A DNA stretch of 64,000 bases from Branchinecta lynchi. Its lineage: Eukaryota; Arthropoda; Branchiopoda; Anostraca; Branchinectidae. Shown here piece by piece: positions 54,911 through 64,000 of this stretch. Every line of letters starts with the position of its first letter. Position 1 is the stretch's first letter. The stretch is from NCBI GenBank assembly GCA_023053575.1, contig JAKZAP010000016.1, forward strand, positions 11,550,030 through 11,614,029. Direction: 5' to 3'. The translations under genes were made by a program, and so were the position numbers. The notes below the pieces were generated by a model, which worked only from the letters and a program-made list of their open reading frames with translations, did no database searches and had not been told where the DNA came from.

Positions 54911-55277
54911 AGCCTTTTTACTGCAGTTAAGTCAAGTTCAAGTTCAATGGGTTTATTAACAATACAAAAATAAATCATACATAAACAAAACACTCAGTCC
55001 ATTTCTGGACGCCGAGAATCACAATCATTACATTTTAAACATAATACGCAGAGTGGTCACTGCTCCTGCTCTCAGACACAACCTTGCCTCTCAAAAAACA
55101 AAACAAAAAAACTAACCAATTACCTTCCTGCACCTTGCCCCTGGGGAAGCCACCCCATCATTAAAAAAAAAAAAAAATTTATTATTATTTTATTCTTAAG
55201 CATAATTTTGTTTATATTATATGTTATATTTGTATTATATTTTTTTATATTACTATATTAAAAACTATTTCACTCAC

Positions 55278-55429
55278 CTAGTTCCCTTCTTGTTCGCCTC
55301 ATCGAAGGGATGGTAATATTTTTCGCCATCCTTTGTGATGGACCATAAATCAACATTCGAACCAGAGCCTAAGTCATTGAAGATGCCACCGGCAATGGCG
55401 TCACGAACTAGCTGCTGACCTTCCTCGAG
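55278..55429 (-). CDS. PSMB7: PSMB7 internal exon (proteasome beta-2 subunit)
   Basis: This 152-nt exon codes for 50 residues plus two bases of a split arginine codon (AG|G). It starts [15 protein letters not shown] and contains [10 protein letters not shown], one of the best conserved stretches of PSMB7 (human [13 protein letters not shown]). It ends ANKKGT(R), as in human PNKKGTR. The join with the previous exon gives [11 protein letters not shown], the same length as human DMEEEEAKNLV, so no exon is missing between them. The acceptor is CCATTCTAG after a T-rich tract and the donor is GTGAGTG. Residues [16 protein letters not shown] differ from the usual DLCVI, so the surface segment is divergent. 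The exon is flanked by inverted copies of a LINE 3' tail. Confidence 0.96.
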
Positions 55430-55629
55430 CTAGAATGGAAAAAAAGTAGGTCAGTGAACGACTCTCACCAACAGTACATTGTCAGAAATTTTGAATGTCA
55501 GATTGTCAGAATTTTCTTGGTTATAAATTTTGGTTTGGCTCCTTATAAGTTGACGGCCATCGGTTACCCTCGCTTGCGCATTGTTTTTTGTTGTTGTTTT
55601 TTCGTGTGTTTTCGGGTTAATCTTTTTTT

Positions 55630-55769
55630 TTTTTTTTTTTTTTTTCAATCAATCAATCAAGTTTACTCCGAATAGCTAAAAGCTAGAAAAGGAATACAAA
55701 TTTACAAAATACACAGACACACAAGAAACAAATTAACTAATACACTTACAACAAATTACCAGAAATAAA
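55630..55769 (-). mobile_element. LINE 3' tail, minus copy
   Basis: On the minus strand it reads ATTTATTTCTGGTAATTTG, then GTAAGTGTATTAGTTAATTTG, then TTCTAGCTTTTAGCTATTCG and GATTGATTGATTG, followed by a T-run on the plus strand. It is the inverted partner of 54600-54719. Confidence 0.82.
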
Positions 55770-55944
55770 TCTTGCTGAGTGTCGGTGGGTTTGTGCGGCG
55801 GGTTCACGTCTAGTGGTGAGTCATGGAATTATTAACATTTGTTTTTGGAATTAGTTATATGTAAAATAATTTTGTTCTATATTGTACCCGGTTTTTGTAA
55901 ATCGACCTTGTGTCTCCGGCTTGACCCTATATTTAGTATGATTT

Positions 55945-56193
55945 ATTCAACAATGTTTACAACGGATACGTCAGCTATGATTCTTTAATAAGATATTTAT
56001 AGTCGGTAGAAGCTTCAGTTGTTTATTACAGGTTTGTTTCCTTCCCCGAAGTTGAACCAGAGGATTGACAGCCTGACGAGGACCCTTGCCAAGAAGGGCC
56101 GAAATATCGCTGATGAAGAATCATAGCTGACGTATCCGTTGTAAACATTGTTTGAATAAATGTTTCAAAGTCAGCTTGGGCTCAAAGAATATT
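55945..56193 (+). mobile_element. repeat M, copy 2, flanked by a 15-bp duplication
   Basis: TATTTAGTATGATTT (55930-55944) and TATTTACTATGATTT (56194-56208) flank the insertion with one mismatch. The uninterrupted target, ending ATTTATTATGATTTTATAC, is visible at 34018-34040. The inserted part has inverted ends TTCAACAATGTTTACAACGG and its complement ending near 56155, plus GACGAGGACCCTTGCCAAG as in copy 1. A long duplication suggests retroposition rather than DNA transposition. Confidence 0.65.
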
Positions 56194-56237
56194 TATTTAC
56201 TATGATTTTATACAGAAGTGTAATTAAAAACTTGAAG

Positions 56238-56560
56238 GTAACACACGGATCCGCAGTCTCAAAAGACAACACTTGTGATGTAATCTGTTGTGATTTTGAA
56301 AAATGTATGCACCAAATGTTACACATAACAAGCATTGCCAGGAAGAGCCGAAAAACCGCCAAAAAATCATCTGCTGAATTTTACGATATTATGACAAAAA
56401 CAAAACAGTCTGCAGATGCTTTTTCGGCTGGTCGGCAATGCTTTTTATGCATAAATTTCATGCATAACGTTTCAAAATCACACGGATTAAATCCCCAAAA
56501 AATGTTGTCTTTTGAAACTGCGCATCCTTGTGTTATCTGTTACGAAACTTCTGACACTGT
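56238..56560. mobile_element. palindromic element P, copy 4
   Basis: Arms GATCCGCAGTCTCAAAAGAC and the later TTTGAAACTGCGCATCC, with AACACTTGTGATGTAATC and CACGGATTAAATCCCC inside. The left end is truncated. A 186-codon ORF (56160-56720) runs through it and carries the mirrored peptide signature of the palindrome, so it is not a gene. Confidence 0.8.
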
Positions 56561-56833
56561 AGCTCTCATCTCTCCTTTTTGTGCGGAGCACGATTTTGCA
56601 CTGTTATCCGTTTTTCTACGGAATTTTTGTTTCGCCCTCATCTTACTTTTGAAGAAAAAAAATTCGGTGTTTTTAAGATTACAAACTTCCGTTAACCTTT
56701 CGTTTATTTTTCTTTTCTAGTAAAGAAATCCAAAAAAACAGGTCATATTCAAACATCTAGAGCACAAAAGCCGACAAGGGCTATCAAACATCGCACAAAA
56801 ACAAAAGAAAAGCATATAAAATGTAAACACTAA

Positions 56834-57079
56834 GAGCGTGTTCCACCCTTCTACAAATAGCAACTATTAGTTAGTATTTCCGTTCCAACCTCACCAAAAG
56901 TTACTGCGCTGACCGTTCCAACCTTCTCGAAATAGTAACTAATGTTAACTATTCGATTACCACGCTCGGGAGCGTAGTAAGCGTAGTAACTACGGATCTC
57001 TGTAACGTGATTGGTCGGAAAAAGCCACAATTCGTGACGTCACGCCTAGTAACTACGGTAAGTAGGATGGAACACGCTC
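56834..57079. mobile_element. Harbinger/Tourist-like element D, copy 6
   Basis: Termini GAGCGTGTTCCACCC and GGATGGAACACGCTC with a perfect TAA duplication (56831-56833 and 57080-57082). At 246 bp it is the shortest intact copy; it lacks part of the interior. Confidence 0.88.
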
Positions 57080-57082
57080 TAA

Positions 57083-57964
57083 ATCTATCCTCCAAGGATG
57101 TCTAGTTTTCCCTATGAGGTACATACAGACTTTATCTGAATGTGTGCTGGAACTGCTGAAATACTAATTCTATGTCTTCACGGACAGCGTTGCGTATCTC
57201 TACGGACACGGAGCGGCGCGGAACACAGAGACTCTTTTGCCGAAAAACGCAGGAGCGCGCTCCGTCTTGACCGACGGCAACACGTTTCTTTATCACCCAT
57301 ACAAGCAATTGCCATAGAAACGGTTGCCTGGTACAGGGCTGTGGGTGACGGACCGGGTGGCTGGTGACGTATCAACAAGTTTAGAATTTGTAAGGACGAA
57401 CAACATGTTGTGATCTTTCCTGGTGACCCGCACTATAGTTACAGTCTAGTATGTTTATGTCACCTAGTGGGCCTTGGCGGAACTAGCTCTTATAAGGTGA
57501 CTCCCCATTAGATGGCCTCGCAATCGTATTCACAGTCATACACTAATGTGGTTTCCAAATGGAAGAATGCCTTCCTTGATACGATGATGTGACGCATTTA
57601 GCGAACTGTATAGAGAGCTATACAGGCGGCACATACATGCGCTCGTTAGGAGAGAGGCCCCAAGACGGTTCCCAAGGTCGGACGGGACTTAAGTCAGTAA
57701 GTCAGTAGGTGACGTTAAAAAGGCTGCACAAATAAAATAAATAACGTCATGGAGTGGAGGAGGAGTCGTAGCCGAAAAGGTAAGACAAAAAATTAAGAAA
57801 GGTACTATCGAAAAAATAGTCTATTATTCGTAAAAAAAAGGGATCGTTGGTCAGCAGAACATCCGATCTGTAACAAACGAAACTTATTTGTGGCGCTGAA
57901 AGGATAAGCTCTATCCGGCGATTTTTTGCTACTTCTTGGCAAGTACTCGGTCGCAAATTTTAAT
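57083..57964. other. intron sequence, nothing recognised
   Basis: Two opposing ORFs at 57140-57378 are shadows of each other without a motif. Nothing else was recognised. Confidence 0.4.
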
Positions 57965-58850
57965 GTGTTGCAAGAGCAACACTTTCTTTTGTCGTGTTTT
58001 TTTGTTTTTGTTTTTTTCTAGTCCTCCGATTTTAGTTTATTGCTAGAAAGTGGACCTGTGCGGTTTTTACGGAGAGTGTGGACCTTAGGCCGGATTGATG
58101 GATATAACATTACATTTTGGAAAGCTCCGTAGAACTCTTGCCTAGGGCCAAAAAGGATGGTTTTCGCTTGTAATTGAGCCAGAACTTACAGTGTGTGAAG
58201 TCAAGGAAAGCTCCGTAGAACTCTTATCTAGGGCCAAAAAGGATGGTTTTCGCTTGTAAATGAGCCAGAACCTACAGTGTGTGAAGTCAAGTGGAGTTGT
58301 ATAGCCTATGTCAGAGAGGACTATCTGAAGTTATGCAGCCAAGCTCTCGTTTCATCAAACCATGTTTCTGCTTTCGAGTGGAAAGCTCCATTCTAGCAGG
58401 CAAGCAGACAGGCACCAGTTTTAAACTGAAGATGGACTAAACACATGACGCGAAATATGTGCGGCAGTTCCCTGGCCCCATACCCAATACATCTTCTTTG
58501 AGTGATAAACAGGAAAATGTACAGCATCAAATAAGTGTAATTTTCCCACGGGTCCGAAAGTGCCATCTATTGTTTCTATCTGTTTCTGATCGTGATTTCA
58601 GCTGAGTTTATCATTAGTTGCGTTTTTGTAGATACCATGGTATCTGATACCACGGTCTAAAATCTTTTAAGAATCCACGGTCAAAAGGCGTGTTTGCAGT
58701 TATTGTGGTATCTGGCCAGTTAGCGTGGTATCTGATATTCAGATACTACGGTGCGACCGTGGTAACTAGTCGTGGTATCTCACTTTCATCAAATTTTGTC
58801 AGATTGGTGACAAAGAAGTTTAGCACTTAGTGATGGGACTGAATATCTGT

Positions 58851-60626
58851 TTTGGGATCCCAAAACGTAAGTGGAGGGATACCTATGACATGCAAAAGTT
58901 GTCCGTCTGTGCGCGCTATAACTCTCGAAGGGAATGGGATATTTTGATAAAACTTGGTGTGAGGATTCATTGGGTCAAGGGGAAGGTCAAGCTCGTAGAT
59001 GGGCACTGTAGCCCTACATTTAGGGGTGGGGGTTCAAATTAAGGGACAAACAAAATATTTTTAAACAGCTAATGTGATAGTCGATTATGGTGCAAGAAGG
59101 CATGCTGAGCACGCACAAGTAGTTCGTCCGGAATCCGGCAAAAACCGGAAAGTTGGTTAAAAGTAAAAGTTGTATATGAAGTTGATTAAATGGTTGATTT
59201 AGGGGTAAGAAGACATGCTGAACTTGGTGGTGAAAACCATTTTCTCTCCGAACAAGTAGTTCGTCCGGAATCCGGCAAAAACCGGAACTGGTTAAAAGTA
59301 AAAGTTTCATTTGAAGTTGATTAGATGTTCGACTTAGGGGTAAAAAGACATGCTGACATGATGGTGAAAACCATTTTCTCGCCGGACAACTGGTTCGCCC
59401 GGAATCCGGCCAAAACCGGAAAAAATTTTAAAAGCAAAAGTTTGATTAGATGACAGGAAGAAAGGCCGAGTCTGTGTATGACAATCATTTCACAGTTGAT
59501 TAGATTTTGTATTTGTTCCAACATCAACGACGCTGGAGAAAAAATTCAAATATGGTTGTAAATGCGGAAAAAACAACGGTTTTGACCTTTTCTTTTTTAT
59601 CGGATGAGCCAAGTTTCCACCCTGAGTTAGATGATGGCCTCCTCTCGGAGGAAATTAATCTCCTTGGAGTCGTCGTTTTGGCTGATCTCTCGTGGAAGAA
59701 AAACACTGATAGCATGATTAGAAAAGCTAATGCGTCTATTGTTATGTTAAAAACACTAACTAAATTTAAGGTCCCTGAAAAAAAGATGTTGCGTCTGTAT
59801 TGTACGTTTGTTCGTCCTCTTGTGGAGTATGCTTGTCCGGTTTGGCACTATGGTATTACGAAGGATGAATCTGATCGTATAGACAATATTCAGAAACGTG
59901 CCCTAAGAATTGTGAACAGGGGCCCTAAAATACCGTACTCTGGCCTTCTTTCTTTATTTGGACTGGATGCGCTGTCTAATAGGAGGCAGAAGTTGTGTCA
60001 AAATTTTGGACTAAAACTCCTTGAACACCCAACTCTCCGATCCCTTTTACCCCCGGATTTTGAGGTCGAACGCCCAAGGCCACCAAGGCAAGTATCCACC
60101 AAAGTCCCGAAGCTCATGCCGATCGCATGTAACCGGGAAAGATATTGTAATAGCTTCATTCCGAAATTTGTTGATTTTTACAATAATGTTATTTTGTCTT
60201 AGTTATTTTGTTATGAATTTTATTTCGGTTGTTGACTTCAATGGTTTACCTTTTATTTTGATTACGAATTTGATTTTAACAATTGTTGTATATATTACTT
60301 GACAAAGGTCAAACAATTTGGTTGGACAACTACGAAATTTTGTACCTGAATTATACAATAAATCAATAAATCAAATTTGTTTCTGAATTTTCTTTTTTTG
60401 CTGGACTAGTAGTTTGCTCGGAATTCGGGCGAAACTGGAAACTTGGCAGAAGTAAAGCAGGAAGTCTCGGTCAGTATCATCTAAATAGATATGCCTTATA
60501 GAGGTATATCTGAACTTGGTTTTCTCTGATGACTAGCCTGGCGTAGACTGGATCTGGCGAACACAAGACCCTATTGTCTGAATCAAATATTAGATTTTTG
60601 GGATCCCATCGACACCTTTGGTCTTG
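58851..60626 (-). mobile_element. C element 12, inside B and split by a LINE
   Basis: The minus-strand element has its 3' end TTTGGGATCCCAAAACG at 58851 and its 5' end at 60626 (CACCTTTGGTCTTG). Core units with CCGGAATCCGGCAAAAACC lie at 59090-59460. A LINE 3' end occupies 59511-60378. Confidence 0.85.
59511..60378 (+). mobile_element. 5'-truncated LINE with intact ORF2 C-terminus
   Basis: The 231-codon frame (59507-60202) has no internal stop. It codes for VVNAEKTTVLTFSF, then LLGVVVLADLSWKKNTDSM, LYCTFVRPLVEYACPVWHYG, then RIDNIQKRALRIV and RSLLPPDFE. These are the thumb and C-terminal signatures of a CR1/Jockey-type reverse transcriptase (..YCS.VRP.LEYA.PVWH...); the catalytic domain is missing. 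The 3' UTR ends in AATAAATCAATAAATCAAA. Being nearly intact, it is probably the youngest insertion in the nest. Confidence 0.88.
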
Positions 60627-62021
60627 TTTTCTTTTTGGATGACTTCGAAAAGCGTAATTTCGGGAATTATCGTTTTTGCAGAGCAACCGTATATCTAATA
60701 CCACGGTAACTGCTAAACAACTAATTGCAGATCCAGTTACCGTGGTAACAGATACCATGGTATCTGCAAAAATGCAACTATTATATTTCTTACATATGGG
60801 AGTGAGAAAGAGAAATGATATCAGATGGGCCTCTTAAACTTTAAAGGTGTCTGACTGCTACAGAAATCAGAGCTTATCCTTTGCTCCTTTCTAAGTGGTG
60901 ATACTAGTTAGTTGGCCTACGGCAAAAAAGTCAACTTTTGAACTAATATAGATAGATTTTTTTTTTTTTTAACGGCATTCGACCTTGATGAGCTGATCAA
61001 AGTATATGTCATCCTTTGTTTTAGCACAAAAATTCCTTCATGAGATACAACAGTTTAAAAGTTTAGAGGGGTTGACAACTTCAGTAGCTAAGGTACACAC
61101 TGAAACCAAAATAGGCCTATCCCAATCGTGAGACATTTAGGGTACTTGTAAGTAACAATCGGCTGTTCGACCATAATCGTTTTCGAAGATTTAACAGCTT
61201 TGGTAGTTGGTGTACCTATTACTCCTATTATTCTTTCGGTGTATTTGATCGTGCGAACAGTTTGGTACCATGTCTATCACGGGGGATGGCTTGTAAGTAA
61301 AAATCTTGGTAGAATCACTCCTTGTTCTATCACTGTAACATGGAATTAAGTCTTTGAGGGGTTGACAAATTTAGTGGTAGGGTACAAACTCAAACAAAGA
61401 ATAGGCGGAACATTGTGCGACACGTCAGGGACTTGTAAGTAACACTCGTCTATTATACCATAATTCTATTATCGGCGGTAAGGATCTCCGACTCTTCCTA
61501 GTTTGTTCACCTATTTTGTTTCCGGTGTTTTTGGTTCATGTCATCGTTCAAGAATCGGTTGCTAAAGCATTGTGATGTTCATGAGATGCTAGAATGGTCT
61601 ATGGTGATAGTCTGTCGCTGTAACCGAGAATTAACTGTTAACGCAAAGGATACAAATATTAATGTAAAACAACAGTATGTTCGCAACAATTATTAGAGTA
61701 GCATGTATGGTATTTTGAACAACGGGTAGCTTTATAATAGTAGCTTTATAATACCAACTAGGTTGTATAAGATAATGTTCCAAGTTTCCACAAGTCACGA
61801 TGTCTACGACTGAAAAGGATAAAGTTCAACCGACTGCAAAGTCAATTTAGTCCCTTATACTTCCTATATTCTACTTTGTTTCGTTCAACGCTGAGGGATA
61901 ACCATGTGATTACAGATTGTGTAATCAATATCTCCGTATACACTGGCTGGTCCGTTTTGCACCCCCAAAACTCATTCGCCGTCAATTTGGACTGAGAGGA
62001 TGATTACTGAACGTAACTTAC

Positions 62022-62189
62022 TGTCATATCCGGCCTCCATCTAGACTCAAGGACGGTAATGGCAGAAATCGACCCAGAGCCCATAGCCATGAAAGGGGTT
62101 TTGTCGGAGTTTCCGTGGGCAGAAACACTGTAAAGCTGAGGCCCATCGCGGTCGATACCGCCCATGATCATATAGGCTCCGACGTGTCC
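62022..62189 (-). CDS. PSMB7: PSMB7 internal exon (proteasome beta-2 subunit)
   Basis: This 168-nt exon codes for 56 residues in phase 0. It begins GHVGAYMIMGGIDRDG and ends with WRPDMT. It matches the central beta-type proteasome fold of PSMB7, where the human protein reads YIGAALVLGGVD, then a YSIYPHGSTDK-like segment, then MGSGS and FRPDM. The MGSGS motif here (in MAMGSGS) is the conserved loop of beta subunits. The acceptor reads TTTCTAG and the donor GTAAGTT on the minus strand. PSMB7 is the trypsin-like beta-2 subunit of the 20S core; its N-terminal catalytic threonine lies in an upstream exon outside the window. The next exon follows after 6,592 bp of TE-filled intron. The vertebrate immunoproteasome paralogue PSMB10 is the only close alternative, and it is unlikely if this is an invertebrate. 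Confidence 0.95.
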
Positions 62190-62340
62190 CTAGAAATACA
62201 CGACGTTTAACTTAACGCACATAATTCCAGCCTACCGGATTTTCCCCCATCGCTCTACTTATTTCTACTACACAAGAGGTATGTTGAACTTGTCTCAAAA
62301 TGGTGTCAAATCTTACCTTCATGAGCTAAAATTATGTGTA

Positions 62341-62638
62341 AAGGTAAAAAAGTAAAGGTATCAGCACTACCGAGCTGGCGGTGCTGATCTCCGACTCTCG
62401 GCCCTCAGCCAGGAAGTGCAATGGGGGGTTGGGGGCCAGCCATCCTGTGCTTTCACACCCTTCCTGTCACCTTCCCCGGATTTCTCCAGGTACCCATTTG
62501 AAGCTGGGTGGAGTTTGGCTTGTCTACAGGGTTACGCCACTAGCCCCCGTCCCAAACCAAACAGTAGGCACTACCGAGACTCGAACAAGCGACCCTTCAC
62601 TTGCTAGTCCGGCGCGCTAACCACTCGGCCACGGACGA
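62341..62638 (-). mobile_element. tRNA-derived SINE, copy 2
   Basis: On the minus strand it starts GTCCGTGGCCGAGTGGTTAG (A box TGGCCGAGTGG) and continues with the B box GTCGCTTGTTCGAGTC at tRNA spacing. The 3' body matches copy 1 (TTGGTTTGGGACGGGGGC, GGTACCTGGAGAAATC, CTTCCTGGCTGAGGG). The tRNA head resembles a class II (Leu/Ser type) tRNA. The tail is TACTTTTTTACCTTTAC. It lies in the PSMB7 intron 150 bp upstream of exon 62022-62189. Confidence 0.88.
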
Positions 62639-64000
62639 AAATTATGTGTGCCAAAGAAGCATTCCTCTGCTGCACTTCATTAATGACGTTTCTGACTCCG
62701 ACTTTTTTTTATTTAATCTTCTATTTTTTCTATTTAATCTTCTATTCTATTCCTTTATACGCTATGGTTATTCCGCACATTCTCGTTCTTTCTCCGTTTT
62801 TGAGTACTTCTTACATTGAAGTAAAAGAAAGCCATACGAGTTCTATACTTCAAGTTTGCGAAGTTCATGCTTGGAGTACCTCTATGGACGAGAAATACTT
62901 CAATTTGTTTTAAATATAGTGTCCTTGATCCCATGGATATCATTAACATCCGTAGGGAAAAATTTCTGCAGTCACTGGATCCCCAGCACCGCCTGTACCA
63001 GTCATTTCTGAAGTACGTAATTCTTCTTTTGCGTAACTGTCACGTAAAATGTCATGTGTCTATATCTGTGTTGTGCCTTAAATTTCTCTTCTTTTTTCCT
63101 TCTCCTTTACTCCGTTTTGTTCCAAGTCAAAAATACGGGTAATAAATACTTTACTTCCTTAGTAGGCTACTTGTTCTTGTTTTCTGTATGTTAGGTTAGT
63201 CTGATTCTTTTTTCTTTTTTTTCGTTATCATCCATTTTTCACACTTTGTGTTTAGGGTAAATAAAACCATTCATCATTGATTTTAATCAAATTCGGATTA
63301 TAGGGCGTTAAAGTTTAACCGAAAAAGGCTGGGATAGGACAATCTAGTTACCCATCACTTATCCACTAAAACTGGCTTGAAGACCCGCTGAAAATGCGTT
63401 ACTTCGTTGTTTCGCTATTCACGAATTATCGATTTTCGAATAGTGGAATTTCCGTGTGATCTGTGGCGCAAAATACTATGCGCTTGTATTTTCATTAACA
63501 CGCCTTACCAGAAATATCTCTGATTTATTTTTTGTTCAGGCACTAAGCAATCTTCACCAATCTTACTACTGCCCACTGAAAAAAACGCGTTGTCTTGAGA
63601 TTAAAATTTCCCGCGTCATAGCACAATTTTCGTTGTTGGGACGGCCGCAGATATTCTGAGCATCATAACTAGAGTAGATAGTGGAAAATAAAAATAAAAA
63701 CCTTTGCAGAGTCCAATTAATTCAATTTATTCAATTAAATGACATAAAAATAAGTTGGCTTTTCAGTTAAACTTTAAAGACTTAAGACAAAGAAAAAAAA
63801 GGCCAAGATCACAAGAGATCTTAAAACGAGTAAGCTGTGAATACAGATAGAACTAACGAGAGTAAATGGAAATTCCAGCCAGTCTTCTTTTGAGCTCCAT
63901 TTTATGGATAATCACAGAAGTTGTACATGCTCTGGTATTAAAGCTGGTACAACATTGGAACTTCTTTACAGAATGGTGAAGTGTCGCGTAAGGTGGAGCA
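62639..64000. other. intron sequence upstream of the PSMB7 exon, nothing recognised
   Basis: A G-like short-repeat tail (AATAAATACTTTACTTCC) ends near 63160. No upstream PSMB7 exon (expected to code for a TGRLPRVVTANRM-like segment) is present, so at least the 5' half of the gene lies beyond the window. Confidence 0.6.

Larger units (their letters stand above)
29846..55277 (-). other. PSMB7: 25.4-kb PSMB7 intron filled with mobile elements
   Basis: The intron is bounded by GTGAGTG on the upstream side and TTTAG on the downstream side, with the coding phase (2) preserved. It holds at least four C elements, three complete and one remnant D elements' worth of sequence plus a D split by a C, a hAT MITE, three palindromic P elements, several LINE 3' ends and many unassigned repeats. 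No conserved PSMB7 sequence is missing between the flanking exons, so no extra coding exon is expected inside it. Confidence 0.9.
58616..60779. mobile_element. element B, inverted-repeat MITE split by a C element
   Basis: The ends AGTTGCGTTTTTGTAGATAC and the complement of ACCATGGTATCTGCAAAAAT (with GCAACT following) form inverted repeats of about 40 bp with CCATGGTATCTG. An ATT duplication flanks it (58613-58615 and 60780-60782). Subterminal GTGGTATCTG and ACCGTGGTA motifs recur at least seven times. Without the C element it is about 390 bp. Confidence 0.78.
57965..61925 (+). mobile_element. large element A, copy 2, with nested insertions
   Basis: It starts GTGTTGCAAGAGCAACAC. The 5' unique part (58040-58610) matches copy 1, with an internal 86-bp duplication starting GGAAAGCTCCGTAGAACTC at 58119 and 58205. 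Element B interrupts it at 58616-60779. Homology to copy 1 resumes with GATATCAGATGGGCCTCTT and runs to about 61925. One array unit is present instead of several, and the 3' inverted terminus is missing. Confidence 0.8.

Noticed and set aside
56160..56720. 186-codon plus-strand ORF as a gene
   Set aside because: It crosses the repeat M insertion and palindromic element P copy 4, and its peptides mirror those in the other P copies on both strands. It is a by-product of the repeats.
57140..57378. opposing ORFs as small genes
   Set aside because: They are shadows of each other on opposite strands without motifs, Kozak context or splice structure.
62381..62620. ORF sharing VGTTETRTSD with the ORF at 3245-3439 as a conserved protein
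   Set aside because: Both are translations of the tRNA-derived SINE around its B box.
62560..62638. functional tRNA gene
   Set aside because: A and B boxes are present, but the sequence continues into a SINE body with a tail and a second copy at 3318-3620; no complete cloverleaf with a paired acceptor stem is evident.

Overview
The window is animal nuclear DNA, most likely from an invertebrate with a repeat-rich genome. It holds one confidently recognised host gene: three consecutive minus-strand exons coding for the C-terminal half of proteasome subunit beta type-7 (PSMB7, the beta-2 trypsin-like subunit). They lie at 62022-62189, 55278-55429 and 29737-29845. The reading frame is continuous across both junctions and all splice sites are GT-AG. 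The introns are 6,592 and 25,432 bp. Upstream exons, including the one with the catalytic threonine, lie beyond base 64000. There are no bacterial operons, rRNA or tRNA genes, or CRISPR arrays. I cannot name the species.

Almost everything else is transposable-element sequence. The most abundant family, called C here, has about 13 copies or remnants. C starts with AACAAGACCAAAGG, ends with TTTTGGGATCCCAAAA, and has a core of ~137-bp repeats in variable number. Other groups are: hAT-like MITEs with 8-bp target duplications (14896-15142, 17100-17472, 45945-46506); a Harbinger/Tourist-like palindromic MITE family D with 3-bp TAA/TTA/TAT duplications (six copies); an 854-bp Mutator-like foldback element with a 9-bp duplication (5305-6158); long palindromic elements P clustered at 50.8-56.6 kb; a large element A (20425-24181 and 57965-61925); a tRNA-derived SINE (two copies); and several 5'-truncated LINE 3' ends.

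Layout. 1-29.7 kb, downstream of PSMB7: TE remnants, tandem repeats and a puzzling minus-strand split coding signal at 12.4-13.8 kb. 29.7-55.3 kb: last PSMB7 exon and its 25-kb TE-filled intron. 55.3-62.2 kb: two PSMB7 exons around an intron that contains a four-level nest of elements (A, then B, then C, then a LINE). 62.2-64 kb: a SINE and unrecognised sequence.

Nested insertions give a relative chronology: C inserted into older D, J and B elements, and LINEs and a hAT MITE inserted into C. Two copies of one LINE 3' tail lie in opposite orientation on either side of the 152-nt PSMB7 exon, which could affect splicing. All calls come from reading the sequence; no database search was run.
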